From the NCBI GenBank assembly GCA_003427395.1, contig BFEA01000471.1:113850-158217 (forward strand): 44,368 nt of DNA, written 5' to 3'. The notes beneath the pieces were generated by a model. That model saw nothing but the letters and a program-made list of their open reading frames with translations. It ran no database searches and was not told the origin of the DNA. Both the position numbers and the translations under genes were made by a program. The DNA is from Chara braunii. Its lineage: Eukaryota > Streptophyta > Charophyceae > Charales > Characeae. Shown one piece after another: positions 1 through 12,091 of the stretch; within the stretch, counting starts at the first letter, position 1, and each line of letters opens with the position of its first letter.

Positions 1-1440
1 GAGGGCAGAACTGAAAAATGCAGTATTTGAAAGTGGCGCCCGAATTGCAGCATGGCGCCAGTTGTCCAAAATCCTACGGTACCAAAGGAGGGGTTTGGAA
101 AAAGGGTGCCAGGCCGAAAACGGGATGCAGCTGAAACAGCAAAAAGATAGACCAGGGATCGAGCCCTGGCGAAGTCCGTAACAAAAAGGCCCAGCCCAGC
201 CCACTCTTAATTGAAGGCAGGCCTGCAAAAATGAGCCCCAGCCTGAGTACAGGCCTATATGAGTAGAATTGGGGGGGCCCGGGTGGCTGCAGAGCATGCA
301 GCATCTAGGAAGCATCTCCAACTCACTGGGAGGGCCAGTTGGTTGAAGATGTTGTGCGCGCTGGGCCTGGGCACAGTTTCCAGAAGGTGCCCAGGGCACA
401 GGCAACTGGGACTGGCCGCAGCCAGGCCAAAGGCTGCTCGGCCTCTCCACCCAGCACAAAAGGCTGGACGGCACAGCCTCCAGGATATCCGGGCATTGCG
501 CGATGCTGGAGCAGTAGGTGAGTGCCTTGCCTGAGGAGGAAGCTGCTGTGTTGGGAGCGAGGAAGAAGAGGGACAGCGCCAGCTATAGCCAGGCTGAGCG
601 TTCCATCACCAGATGGTGGAAGTTGCGGAGGTCCTTGGTGGAAGAAGGGCTCTGGGAAGTTGCAGAGAACAATCCGAACTGAGGCAATGTTTCAGGATTC
701 GCTCCGCCTTAAACCCTTGCTTCCTATTGTCATTGCCATTGTAGCGCGTGTGTAGCCCAGGCCATAAGGGAGGAGATGAGGGCAGTGTGATCAGGCACAT
801 TACCTGGTGATAACGAAGGCAGGCTGTTTAATCAGAGTGTAATGAACCCAGTTTCGTTGAGAAGCCAGTCAGCATTGCAATACAAATCTGAACCCAGCAT
901 GCAACATGGAGTATCTGAAGTCAATTACAAGTCCTTGGCTCGAGTATATGCACAATTCAGAAGCATCGTCTCAACAAAGAAAAGAATATGAGAGGAGAGA
1001 AAGAGGAGAGGAAAGACAGAGAAGAGCAGGAGGAGAGTCCCAATAGTAATCAATAGTACATGTGTCTCTCTCTTTCCCACTTCCGCTTCGGGCTTCTCCC
1101 CTATTGCCACCTCAGCAATGCATGTTCCCTCTGACGTCCTCTGACATAATCACTGTGCAGATCATTACAGGGCGCCCATCCTCCTTCCACGTCAGCAATA
1201 AGATATGGAGGACGGCGCAGCACTTCTCTACCTTCGTGGAGACGAGCAGCAGATCACATGTGTCGACGCCAGGGAAGTCCAGGTAAGCTTCCCCTGTCTC
1301 CCGTCAGTCTCAAAGCCCTGATCCTCCTTGCCAATCCCCATCACCTAGTCTGCAGTTATCTGGCGCCAGCATCGCACTGCAGCATCCTCAGGTAGCAGCA
1401 CTAGCATCAAGCCAGCGCATGGCAGAATGGCTTGAACCAG
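1..1440. other. Unrecognised non-coding DNA
   Basis: No gene is recognised. Open frames are short and overlap in conflicting frames. A tRNA B-box-like word sits on the reverse strand near 142-156 (GGGCTCGATCCC within a CCAGGG/CCCTGG stem), but I see no matching A box, so at most it is the 3' part of an old SINE. The rest is moderately GC-rich with short purine-rich and CT-rich tracts (about 985-1080). Confidence 0.4.
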
Positions 1441-1645
1441 CGTGGACCTTACGTAGCGTTGACCAGCGTTGACCAGCAATGACCAGCGTTGACCAGCATT
1501 GACTGGGGTGGCTGACCTTATGTAGTGTTGACCAGCGTTGACCGGGGTGGCTGACCTTATGTATCATTGACCAGCGTTGACTGGAGTGGCTGACCTTATG
1601 TAGCGTTGACCAGCGTTGAATGGCATTGACTGGAGTGGACCAGGC
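1441..1645. repeat. 39-bp minisatellite with nested 10-bp subrepeats
   Basis: Units begin GACCTTATGTAG and end GGGGTGGCT or GGAGTGGCT. Full 39-bp units are near 1513-1551 and 1552-1590, with longer edge units that contain extra copies of a roughly 10-bp word, GTTGACCAGC. The reverse-strand open frame through it (repeating HKVSHPSQRWSTL) is a by-product of a period divisible by three. Confidence 0.8.
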
Positions 1646-2227
1646 TTCCCTTGGACCGTGTCGATGCTTCATAATTGCCAGATCTTGACGGCCAGGAAGC
1701 AGCCTTGAAGCCAGTCGGAACTGGAATCTTCTGGATACCTGCAGACAACCATTGATGTGTATCTGATCTACGGCCGAGGCTGACTACGGGGTTGACTTTG
1801 ACTTTGGGCCTGCCTTCCCCGTGCTCGGTCTGACTCTCGATTTTCCAAGAGTCGACCAACTCACGTGAGGCCTCTGGTCGCTGTTCTTGGCTCAGGCCTT
1901 GATAACCCTTGACCGTAGGCCCTCTCGCAGACATTTCTCAGACTTGGGACGTGACTTTTGGCCCTTGTTTCTGGCCTTTGACCGAAAGCGACGACCCTAG
2001 CCCGCGGCTGCATGTCTATGAACTGAGTTTATTACACTCCATCTGGCCCGATTTCGAGTTCCACGGCGGAAATTTTTCAGGCACGGCTTTCTTTCAGCCC
2101 TCTTTCGTAGGCTGCTATAATGTCAGGAGCAGTTGGTAATAGTTCCTTTTCGCAAAACCATACAGCCTCTGATTCAGGCTGGCTTTGAAAATTTTTCCTG
2201 AAACCGGTTTTCAGGATGGCCTACTAG
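1646..2227. other. Unrecognised DNA flanking the LTR
   Basis: I see no domain, RNA gene or repeat here. It ends at the TG...CA border of the reverse-strand LTR. Confidence 0.4.
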
Positions 2228-3460
2228 TGTTACGATCCTGGTCATTTCCAAAGTGCAAATTCACAATGAAAGACAATGCCACCCAATTGGGGAAGAAATG
2301 AAAGCACTTGCAAAGAGATAGAGACCAGAGGAGAGAGAAAGAAGAAGAAGAAGAAGATGTACACCAGCAAGACCAATGACAATTCCCCCTTCTCTCTCCA
2401 CCTTCCTCCTCCTCCTTCACTTTGCCAATCTTATTCTTCTCTCAATGATAATAATAACAATGAATGGATGAACCAGAACCAATATCCGAAGTTCCCGCTT
2501 ACTGCTGACTCAACAACAACACAACAACAACAACAAGTCCACCATAGCTATGGCTTCCCTCCTTCAGCCTCCGCTCTCATGCATAGGCTATGGCGGACTA
2601 ATGAGGGCCCTGCCCTCCTGTCCAAAGGACAACCCAAAGCAGCTATGGCGCTGCACTCCTGTCCAAAGGACAACCCAAAGCAGCTATGCTGCTGCTGACT
2701 GGTCCGCCATGCCTGACCCTGCCTCGAGCCTCCTTGGTGCAGCACTACCCAACTGGAGCCTTCCAGATGCAGCGCCCAACGAGGTGATGAAGACGGAGTC
2801 CACCATAGCCAGGTAGGTGCCTCGCCACTCTCCTCCTTCGCCCCCTTCTTCCTCCTCCTCGAGCTGGACCGCTCGCCGTAGCCAGGCTGAGCTCCAGCTG
2901 CCCTTCACCTCCAAGCAGCGCTGTAGCAGCCAGCGCTGTGCTCCAGCAGCATGTTGCCAATCGTCGCTCTCCCTGGAGATATAGCGGCCTACTGGCCTCC
3001 TGGGCGGTGACTTCCTTGGCCGAGCGGCCTCCCAGCAACCGATACCTCCTCCCGTTCGGAGGGAAACATCATTGCAGGCTCTGCTATCCTCCGTACAGGC
3101 CCTAGACCCGGGCTACTTGGACTGGTACCGGCCTACCTGCTACTTGAGTGTTTTTCCCCGCTGTTCTAAGTGTCGCGGGCCTACCCCCGCTACTTGAGTG
3201 TTTTCCCCCCTGCAACCCTCAAAGTCACGGCCACAGGTAAGTACCGGCCCTGCGGGGCCTTTCAACCAACAAGTACCCTTGCGGGTCATACACACACTCA
3301 ACCGACAAGCACTCAGACAGGCATGCAAACCAGCAGGCACGCACACACACAGACTTGGAAATCACAGCAGAATGCGGGAATTTCAGCAAGGCATTCATTC
3401 CAGCGGCAAATCCCAGAAATCAGCAGTGTTCTCAGTCTGTGTTTTTGGCGGGTCATTACA
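2228..3460 (-). mobile_element. LTR of a reverse-strand Ty3/gypsy element (element 1)
   Basis: Read on the reverse strand it starts TGTAATGACC and ends GATCGTAACA, so it has TG...CA ends. It is homologous, in inverted orientation, to 38151-39520: the frame containing RAYPRYLSVF and KVTATGKYRPCGAFQP occurs in both. It directly follows the integrase tail at 3461-4663, so it is the 3' LTR. Inside are a 42-bp-period duplication (2616-2646 and 2658-2688) and a CAA/GAA-rich stretch (2340-2360 and 2511-2535). No 5' LTR of this element lies in the window. Confidence 0.85.
2616..2688. repeat. Tandem 31-bp duplication inside the LTR
   Basis: A 31-bp word beginning CCTGTCCAAAGGACAACCC is present at 2616-2646 and, with 42-bp spacing, at 2658-2688. 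The other LTR (near 39060-39130) holds a diverged version, so the duplication predates the separation of the two copies. Confidence 0.75.
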
Positions 3461-4663
3461 CTAGGGAACTCTTGGCCTTCTGTATAAGGTAGCAATTTAG
3501 AAGTGTGATAGACGGGGTAGGTCTTTAGATCTGGGGGAACATCAATGCGGCAGGATAGTCCATCCACGTCCCCAATCACTTTGAGAACTTCCCATGGTGC
3601 AAAAGTAGACAGGCACCATTTTTTGGGATATCCCTTCTTCCGGGGAGAACTCATTTGACTTTACCCAAACGATATCTCCTCCTTTAAACTGAGATGGCCT
3701 TCCATGCTTATTAGCCTGCTCAATCATTTGGGCTTGAGCTTTCTTTATGTTCTCCTTAGCTTTCGCAATATCCTGTTCATACAAAACTGAAAATTCTCTT
3801 ATTTCTGGTGGTAGCCTTTGCACACTGTCCCTTGTCAGGGAGTCTATGGGTTTTCTAGGCTTCCAACCCTTGTGCAGTGCATTAGAAGTTCTCCCGGTAG
3901 CAGTGTGTACACTGTTGTTGTAGGCACTGGCAATCTTAGGTAAGTGTCATCCCAGTCAATCTGATCAGGTATGATGTACATGCGCAGAAGTTGTTGGCAC
4001 AGTCTATTTATTTGGCACAGTCTATGCATTTGTTCAGTCTGTCCGTTTGTCTCAGGGTGCGCTCTTGAAGACATTGCTAGTCTGGTTCCATAAAACTCCC
4101 ACTAATTTCTGCCATTGCTGCCTGGTGAACCGGGCATCTTTATCAGATACAATGGTTTCCGGGAATCCATATTCAGAGACCCATCGCATCTGAAATTTCT
4201 GAATGACCAGTTAAGTTCTAGCTTCAGCAGGTAAAGGAATGAACATAGCATACTTAGTGAACCAATCGATGACGACCATCACTTGGCTGTTTCCGTTCGA
4301 CTCTTGGTGAGGGTCATAAAGTCGATGGAAATTGACTCACAAGGTCTGTCGGGAATAGGAAGCGGTCTTAGTTGTCCCAAGAGATTCTCATGGGAGGCTT
4401 GTTCCTTTGGCACATTCTCATGAGAGGGTTGTTCCTTTGGCACACAAGACAGGTTCTCACATACGTTAGTACATCATTTTTCATTCCTTGCCATTTGAAC
4501 TGCTCACGCACATTAGCAAAAGTCTTCTTAAAGCCAAAGTGACCTTCTCTGTCGTGACACACCCATAATTAAGCTTTTTATGGCTTCATCGTGGGGCACA
4601 CAGATTCTTTGCTCACCTTTGTCAATTAGGAGTCATCTTGTATTCCGGGAAGCGTTCAGGATT
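3461..4663 (-). pseudogene. Ty3/gypsy integrase remnant (element 1)
   Basis: Reverse-strand frames in order: the end of a region matching [16 protein letters not shown]; an HHCC-type zinc finger (HDREGHFGF then CLVCQRN, about 4562-4430); an integrase core with first Asp in ISIDF (about 4330) and the Glu in HPETNGQTEQ (about 4060); then the C-terminal IDVPPDLKTYPVYHTSKL block (about 3560-3500). In an intact element this joins cDNA to host DNA in the nucleus. It is dead: the core is broken by stops and frameshifts between about 4380 and 3830, and a 30-bp duplication extends the zinc finger. It runs into the 3' LTR. Its 5' part is cut by the U6 retrocopy, and beyond that the homology is lost. 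Confidence 0.85.
4384..4443. repeat. 30-bp tandem duplication in the integrase zinc finger
   Basis: Two in-frame 30-bp copies (4384-4413 and 4414-4443, about 87 percent alike) add a second CQRN..MRI stretch just after the second Cys pair of the zinc finger. It looks like replication slippage in a dead gene. Confidence 0.75.
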
Positions 4664-4846
4664 AGTATTACAACGTTTCATAGATACAGGAAAGTGAACG
4701 ACCTACAGAACAGATCCTGTTCAAGTACATCCGTTAAAATTGGAACGATGCACAGAAGATTAGCATGGCCCCTGCACAAGGATGACACGAGTAAATCGAG
4801 AAATGGTCCAAATTAAAAATGAAAATAAAAAGTATTACAACGTTTC
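4664..4846 (+). mobile_element. Retroposed U6 snRNA copy with target-site duplication
   Basis: The 16-bp word AGTATTACAACGTTTC occurs exactly at 4664-4679 and again at 4831-4846. Between them lie about 33 bp of unassigned sequence, a U6-like body (4713-4815) and an A-rich tail (4811-4830). A duplication of this length plus an A-rich tail is the signature of LINE-driven retroposition. The copy sits inside the integrase remnant of element 1, so it is younger than that element. Confidence 0.88.
4713..4815 (+). pseudogene. U6: U6 spliceosomal RNA retropseudogene
   Basis: It retains the hallmark blocks of U6: AAAATTGGAACGAT, AGAAGATTAGCATGGCCCC (the ACAGAG/AGC catalytic region, here CACAGAAG), AAGGATGACACG, and the plant-type 3' end GAGAAATGGTCCAAATT. 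U6 is the catalytic-core RNA of the spliceosome. Differences from plant U6 include a degraded 5' stem-loop (TCCTGTTCAAG where plants have TCCCTTCGGGG) and ACAGAG changed to CACAGA. The plant snRNA upstream element and TATA box are absent from the retroposed flank, and the RNA end runs into an A-rich tail rather than a T run, so it is probably not transcribed by Pol III. Confidence 0.9.
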
Positions 4847-5640
4847 GTTGGAAGCAGGTGTTAAAGTCATGTTATGAGGAATGCATGTGTGATGTGGGCC
4901 TAATTGTCGTCTGTTGACATTCTGAAGAGGGGTTTCTGTCATTGTCACGTCATGCTTCTGAGTGCTTACATTGTTGTCTCGCGCATGACCTCATCGCCAT
5001 GGTGACGGGGGCAATCAGCTTCTCAATCTGACTTCGGTCATTTATAGCCAAGGTTGGTTCTAATGCGGAAAGTTGTTTTTGGCTGTTGGCGATCTGATTG
5101 ATCTCTTGAATCGTTGTACGCCTATGGAAAAATGGTGTTTGTGGTTGTCATCTCGTCCATTGATCCTTGAGATTGTCGTGTCATGGAGTAATCTTATGGT
5201 GCTCCGCATGCTGCCCATTTCATCGGCAGTGATATCAAAGAGTTTTTTCCTTTTTTTTTCTTTCTCTCACAGTTGAAAAATTAGAACGGTGGTTGGCTCT
5301 CGCGTGCCCAGTCTCCAACTCCAATGAATTATTTCAGAACAAAGCAAGAAAGATGAAACAAACAGACAAAAAAAACCCTCTGGAAGATGGTGGCCCCTTC
5401 AAAACGACGCTTTGCTGGGATGGAGGGCTTTTTGCTGTCTTTTGGCGCGTGCCTGCCATGTGGAGGGTTTTGTCATTTAGTTGTTGTGGTTGTTATTTTC
5501 CTTGCAGCATTAGCCTGCACAAGATTTTGATTCTCGTTGGGTGAGTTCTCACTTAGCAAGGTGGATTGGTTGGGGTAAGTTCCCGAATCTGGCACGCCTC
5601 AAGCGCCAGATGGAGGCGCTATGTTGGGTGTTGGTAGTAT
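4847..5640. other. Unrecognised region, possibly decayed gag-side sequence of element 1
   Basis: No domain is recognised. On the reverse strand about 5110-4950 reads as a short coiled-coil-like stretch (TIQEINQIANSQKQLSALEP), which could be a gag remnant, but stops and frame changes surround it. I cannot prove that it belongs to element 1. Confidence 0.3.
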
Positions 5641-5644
5641 CCTG

Positions 5645-5800
5645 CAGTCAGCTTTTGTGGCTGAATGGAACGCTCGTGAACTGTTGAAATGCAGGCCTAG
5701 GTCCTGCAGAGGGCAGGATTCTCCTTCAGTCCTCGTGGCTGAATGGTGCACTTGCGAAGTTTTGATACACAGACCTGGGTTCGATTCTTGCCCAGAGGAC
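5645..5800 (+). mobile_element. Two tandem tRNA-like modules (SINE-like head)
   Basis: The second module (5729-5800, 72 nt) starts GTCCTC and ends GAGGAC, giving a six-base-pair acceptor-like stem. It carries an A-box-like TGGCTGAATGG and a consensus B box, GGGTTCGATTC. The first module (5645-5722) repeats the same layout with GTGGCTGAATGG and a weaker B box. Tandem tRNA-like heads with internal Pol III promoters are known from dimeric SINEs. The anticodon arm does not fold convincingly, so these are not functional tRNA genes. Confidence 0.55.
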
Positions 5801-5949
5801 TCCCCCTACTTCTGATTGAAGGTGTGGTGTCCAATCGCCACGCCCTCCAATCTCTTTGTGCAGGGACTAATGCCCCTGCTACCTCTACAAGGTCTACTCA
5901 AGTGGAGCTTTTCTTATGGCTGGGCCACCCTCACTTGAATCGAACGGGT

Positions 5950-6010
5950 GCCCAGCCCAGTCGGTCAGCATGACTTTCACCTGGCAGATGTGGGTCAAAT
6001 CCCAGTACGA
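5950..6010 (+). mobile_element. tRNA-Glu-like fragment
   Basis: It contains an A-box-like CAGCCCAGTCGG, a CTTTCAC loop typical of tRNA-Glu (anticodon TTC) and a B-box-like GGGTCAAATCCC in the right order and spacing, but the anticodon and acceptor stems are not maintained. It is likely the head of a decayed SINE, following the two tRNA-like modules about 150 bp upstream. Confidence 0.4.
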
Positions 6011-7537
6011 ACAAAATTCGAATTAGTTTTAGGGCCGGGCTTCCCGAACAAAAAATTTTGCCAGCCCTACTTTCTGTAGGGTAGAGTAGCTTAGAATGAT
6101 TTTAATGTCCTTGTCGCCTACCTATGCCATGTCCAGAACAGAGGGGGCCATTGTGAAGGGTGAGGTGGTGTTTCGTGCCGCTTGGGTATCCTGCAGTGGG
6201 CAAGATGGCACACACATTGTTGACTGGCATGCTGTGGTGGGCCACGGCTTCCTCGCAAGAGTCTGCCATTTGGCCACGTCTAAGCGCGGTAGAGCCTCAC
6301 CTGGCGGCATATGGGCGCACCTGGGTGTGTAAGGGTTTTGCTCCAACACTGCCAACCTGTCCCCCTGGGCAGAGCAGCAGCATGACTGCTTGGTGAATGA
6401 GCAGGGGTGCTCACTGTAGTGATATATATACTCTTTTGCTGCCTGGCCTCCTGTACCTCTTGGCCGGGCATTACCTGCCTTCCTGGGTGCCGTCAGGTGC
6501 ACTTGGCCCACTGGATGTTCTCCTCTTTTGGTGGGAACATTATTGCAGAGTGATACTTACCCGCAAGTCCTGAACTCTCTACATCCAGGCCCTGGACCAT
6601 CATTACCTACTAAATATCCACCAGATCCTTCTAGGTTAACTGGCCTGCTGGATAATCCCTACCACCCCTTCAGCAAATGTTACTGATGTCCCTGGCTGCC
6701 ACTCTACCCTCAACATGTACGTACTGCTAGCTTTCCATCCTGTCCCTGATTCTACCCCTTTCTCTACTTCATCGCTGTCCGAGGCACAGCCGCACAACAT
6801 GTCCAGCGGAGTTAGCGCACTGGCTCAGACTTGGACTAATGAAAGCACACAACATGCATACATTAGCAGCAGATCACACCCACACTTAAAATTGCAAGTC
6901 TCGTCAAACAAATCAGAAGGGCCATTCTCAGAAAAAGTACAGAGTTCTGAGACCACAATTGTGAGGGTCATTGCACTTGTCGTTCATTGCACCTGTCGTC
7001 TCATGTTAGGGTGGTGGCCATTGCTCTGTCGTTGCCACTACTTGTATGCGGACAGAGTGAACGTTCCACTTACTGATTGTGGGTTTACTTATCTATGAGA
7101 TTCTGACGCGACTAGTTCATGTTAAGTGCCTCTCCGAACCTGTCTGCTGCTTGGAGTAGTACACCTGCTGGCTTATGTATCTCGTTTCTTGTTTGGTTTC
7201 CCCCTGCGAGATGGAATGTCTGATCATCTCTGATGTAATGAACCTTGTGGTTGGATGTTCTTTCAATTGTAATGCTTAATAGGCATCAGGCAAGTCGTGG
7301 TACAACATCTCAAAACTGTCCACGCGTTTAGACTAAATTTTGTTCCGGGGCTCGTGGTGGCCCATCATTGGGTGGGGTTCTCCTCCTGATTGGGTTCCGA
7401 TGTCTTTTTAATTTTTTTTTTAATGCATTGGTGCTGAAGAAAATCGATGCAGTTTACGACTGGTTTCTCAATCTAATTCAGAAGGCAAACTGTCTGTGGA
7501 TATGGTTCTTGTGCCGTCTCATTGTAGTTCATTTTAG
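6011..7537. other. No recognisable gene
   Basis: Only short conflicting open frames. A CCTGCAGTGGGCAAGATGG word near 6189 resembles part of the first tRNA-like module at 5701, hinting at another SINE scrap. Nothing else is supported. Confidence 0.4.
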
Positions 7538-7664
7538 ACATGCACTTCTTGATGCAAGCAGCAAATGTGGGGCGCTATTCTTCAAGAGCTATGCGTGAAG
7601 TTGCTGTGGAGGCCATTAACCGTGCGATCAATGCGTACTCTGCACAGGGTGAAGATGCTGGCAG
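7538..7664 (+). CDS. Candidate internal exon of an unidentified protein
   Basis: A 127-bp open stretch follows an acceptor-like TTTTAG (7532-7537, after a pyrimidine-containing run) and ends at a donor-like CAG/GTATGT (junction 7664/7665). It encodes MHFLMQAANVGRYSSRAM followed by REVAVEAINRAINAYSAQG, an amphipathic helix-like composition unlike the neighbouring frames. No partner exon is found and I do not recognise the protein. It may be a real exon, an exon relic or chance. Confidence 0.25.
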
Positions 7665-8585
7665 GTATGTCGTCACTGTGGAGGCCATTCCATCTCATTG
7701 AGTGTCGTTTGTAAGTGGATGTGGATGCTTTCACTATGTACTCATCTGAAACCTGATGGGTTATTATCCAAGTCCATAAAAACTCCAATCAGTCAAATGC
7801 ATGTGGTTACCTCTTTTTGATCAGTGTGCCTCCAATAGTAGTTAGTAGGAAAGCCCGTTTTTTATCGAGGAACTGCATTGGATACCGTAATTAACATTTT
7901 GTTACAAGGCACATCTGATTACAATCCACTAATCTGTGAAGGGTTAAGTGTCTGGTGTTGTCTGGTGTTGGCGACATAAACACCTCACTAACCTTGTAGT
8001 AGATATTATCACTTACCCGAAATGAGTAATGTTGGAGAGAGAGACGGACTGGCCGTTTCTACTTCACGCTGAAAGGAAGGATAACCCAGGCGGGGCCTAC
8101 CATTTTCATATTTATCAGGTTTAGCACCCCCTGTGCCTATAGATGACATCAACACAAAGGACGACTATTCCCACCAATGCAGCTTGTGCTCATATGGCAT
8201 GAGCCGACAAATTCATATCACTATCACTACCGTCAGAAGAGCGCACAACCAAAGTGATTACAGAAGTTGGTCATACACACTCGAATTGCAAAGGACATAA
8301 CCATAAAGCCAGTCGGTACCAGTATGATTGCGAAGACGAATGCGCCTACCATGCACAAATGCAAAAGAGTTTGCATGCACTGCTGGTATGATGGAAATCA
8401 GACATGGCACTTGTGATTGTGGTGAGAACCAGCTAAGGTGCGGCTACTGATGCACTGACATCGATAGCAGTTCGGGAAGCGCTTGAACATGCACGACTCT
8501 GAACGTTAGTGTTGATAAGAAGTGCCATCAAAGTGATGGCTAAAGACATTCTACAGTCTACAGTCTCCACTCAGTTAGCCCGGTG
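7665..8585. other. No recognisable gene
   Basis: AT-balanced sequence with no domain, RNA gene or clear repeat. It could be intron if the preceding exon candidate is real. Confidence 0.35.
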
Positions 8586-8589
8586 GTCG

Positions 8590-8945
8590 CAGGAAATAGA
8601 TGAATGTAAGGGTTCAGAAGAAGATGGAAGAAAGGTAACGGTTGAAGAAAGGTAATGGAAAGAAATAGATGAACGTAAGGGTTGAGAAGAAGATGGAAAT
8701 AGATTGAAGGCTGCTATGAAGGTAAGGTGGAAGAAAGGTAACGGTTGAAGAAGATGGATGTCTATAGGGGATGGTTGAGGCTGAAAGGGTTTAAGGGTTG
8801 AAGAAGGTAGTTGGCCATGGAGCATGGGTGAAGGTGGAAGAAGGGTAAGGGTTGAAGGTGGTTGGCTATGGAGGATGGGTGAAGGGTTGAAGACAGTAGG
8901 TGGCTATGGGGAATAGGTGAGGGTCAAAGGGTTTAAGGCATACTT
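8590..8945. repeat. Purine-rich minisatellite (GGTTGAAGAAG family)
   Basis: Imperfect repetition of words such as GGTTGAAGAAGATGG, GAAAGGTAACGG and GGTTGGCTATGGAGG. The same vocabulary recurs at 10385-10515, so it is a dispersed family. Confidence 0.7.
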
Positions 8946-9030
8946 GCAATGAATCACGTGCGTGCCATATGCACACATGTGGCGCATATGGCATGCGCAT
9001 GCGTGTGTGTGCACGTGATGTGGCGCACCC
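8946..9030. repeat. Alternating purine-pyrimidine tract
   Basis: A GTGCAC/CATATG/GCATGC-rich segment with long runs of strict purine-pyrimidine alternation (for example GCATGCGCATGCGTGTGTGT at about 8992-9011), a sequence class able to adopt left-handed DNA. A related GTGCAC-rich segment lies at 10255-10385. Confidence 0.5.
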
Positions 9031-10236
<1,206 letters not shown>

Positions 10237-10384
10237 TAAAAAAAGCGCATTTCACTTGTGCACGAGCACGAGGTGCACTCCTGTGCAGCCTAGCGCACTG
10301 CACCTGTGTGCACGCTGCGCGAGATGCGCACGTGCGGGCACATCAACGATTCGCGCATGGCGCACAGTGCACCGCAAGTATGGC

Positions 10385-10515
10385 TGAAGGGCTGAAGAAG
10401 GTGGAAGCCTCTGGATGATGGATGAACGTGTAAGAAAGGGTTGAAGAGGGGAGGTGGCTATGGAGGATGGGTGAAGGTGGAAAGAGGGTAAGGGTTGAAA
10501 AAGATAGGTGGCCAT
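10385..10515. repeat. Second locus of the GGTTGAAGAAG minisatellite
   Basis: Shares GGTGGCTATGGAGGATGGG, GTGAAGGTGG and GGGTAAGGGTTGAA with 8830-8900. Confidence 0.65.
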
Positions 10516-10523
10516 CATTCAAC

Positions 10524-11136
10524 GCTGTGGCACGTCGAACTCTTTTATTTATTTATTTGGATTATTTCCAAAAATTATATCTTGTGGCACGTCGAACTCT
10601 TGATTAGCCTCTTGCTCATTTTGCTACTTGCGGCATATTTTGACGCCTTGAGGGAGGTTAAATGTTGCCAATTTTGAAAAATCAGAATTCCCCCCTTGTT
10701 TAGTTATCTTTATTTATTTATTTTCAAAAAATCCTATTTTGTGGCAATGGCTTATTCTGACTTTGGGGAGGGTGCGGCTATGTTACCAAATCTTCCAAAG
10801 AAGTAAATACTCTGTCCATCTTATCTTGTTTATTTATTTGTTTTCTTACTCTCATTTCTATATCTTCTTCCTCTATGCTTTATTTATTACTTGTTCTTCC
10901 CCTCCGTGACTGTATGATTTTTCTCGCTTCTTTAAAAGCCCTCTGGGGATATGCTACCAAAATTTTGGAAGAAACAAGTAGTTTGTCAATGTTGTTTATT
11001 TGTTTGTTTCCTTACTCTTATTTCTATTTCTTCCTTGTTTATTAAACTTCGTTTTATTTCAGTCTTTATTTATTTATTCCTTGCTGTGCCCTCTGTGATT
11101 GTATGCTTTTTCTCCCTTCTTGATTAGCCCTCTGCC
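10524..11136. repeat. AT-rich degenerate tandem repeats
   Basis: A 19-bp direct repeat, TGTGGCACGTCGAACTCTT, is present at 10524 and 10583. About 10770-10949 and 10950-11136 are two degenerate copies of a roughly 180-bp unit sharing GGCTATGTTACCAAA-like starts, TTTATTTATTTGTTT tracts, TTACTCTTATTTCTAT and a GTGATTGTATG-TTTTTCTC block near the end. Confidence 0.6.
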
Positions 11137-11579
11137 CTTCATATATCACATGGAGAGCTTAGGTCTCTCTTCCCGTCCTGCCACCCTGGACCCTGGCACA
11201 CCCCCGGTCTCCCCCCTACTTTCTCCGTTCCCTTTAGCCAAGCAGCTCGAAAGAGTCTCTTGGTCCCCTCCCCCCCGCTTTCTCGATTCCCACAAGAGAT
11301 CCTCTCATCCTTCCTCCCCTCCTCCCCCAGCACCTGCATGACCATTCGCATTGTCCCCAGGTTTAAGACATGGGCCTTTCCTCCACGCTTCTCACAGCTT
11401 CGACCGTCTCCTAGACGGCTGATCCAGCTGCCTCACAGGGCCACACCTCTCCCCCCACCCATGACCTCACTGCCATCGTGATAACCGTCTTGTCATAGCT
11501 TGCGGACCTCTTTGTTGGCGTGGACCGCTTGGGGGCTTCTCCTCCCCGCCGCTTTTCCCACAACTCAACTCAAGTCTCC
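11137..11579. other. C-rich region without a recognised gene
   Basis: CCCTCC/CCCC-rich sequence (11190-11475). No domain is recognised. It may be the upstream part of the gypsy element that follows. Confidence 0.35.
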
Positions 11580-12091
11580 TTCATGGGTAGTTCACTAATT
11601 GGTTCTCCCATACATGTCTGCGGCCACTTCTACCGCTCAGGCCTCTACATCTAGCATGACAGTACCATCCAGCTCCACAGTCGTTGCTGCCGCCCAGGTC
11701 CATCCCTCTAGCAGCACCACTCGCCTCTACCTCCTCTCCTGCCACCCAGGTCCCTACTTGTGGCCCTGCATTGCTTCTTTCACCCTCGGAGGTTCCCATT
11801 AACAGGGCGGGGTTTCTTCCTCTCGTACGGTCACACGCAGTGGGTCTTGCCGTGGCTTCAGATAGAGACGTGCACACTCACCCTCGTGTGGATTTCCAGC
11901 AACGAGCTGTGCGATGTTCTTGTGGCCCGCCTATGCGGTACTGCCTCCCATGCATGGGAGGGCTGCTACGCCCATAGCCCGCTCCTTGGCCTCGCTACTC
12001 AACTGACCTACGTGGTATTCGCGGCCGTTCTCCACACTCAATTTTGTCCATCCTCGTGATGTTGAGGAGGTTCGACTTCGCACCAATTGCT

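Noticed and set aside
1388-1672. Repeat protein (HKVSHPSQRWSTL units)
   Set aside because: Produced by a 39-bp minisatellite, a multiple of three; no start context or domain.
5729-5800. Functional tRNA gene
   Set aside because: Acceptor and B box look right, but no stable anticodon arm and a mispaired T arm; better explained as a SINE head.
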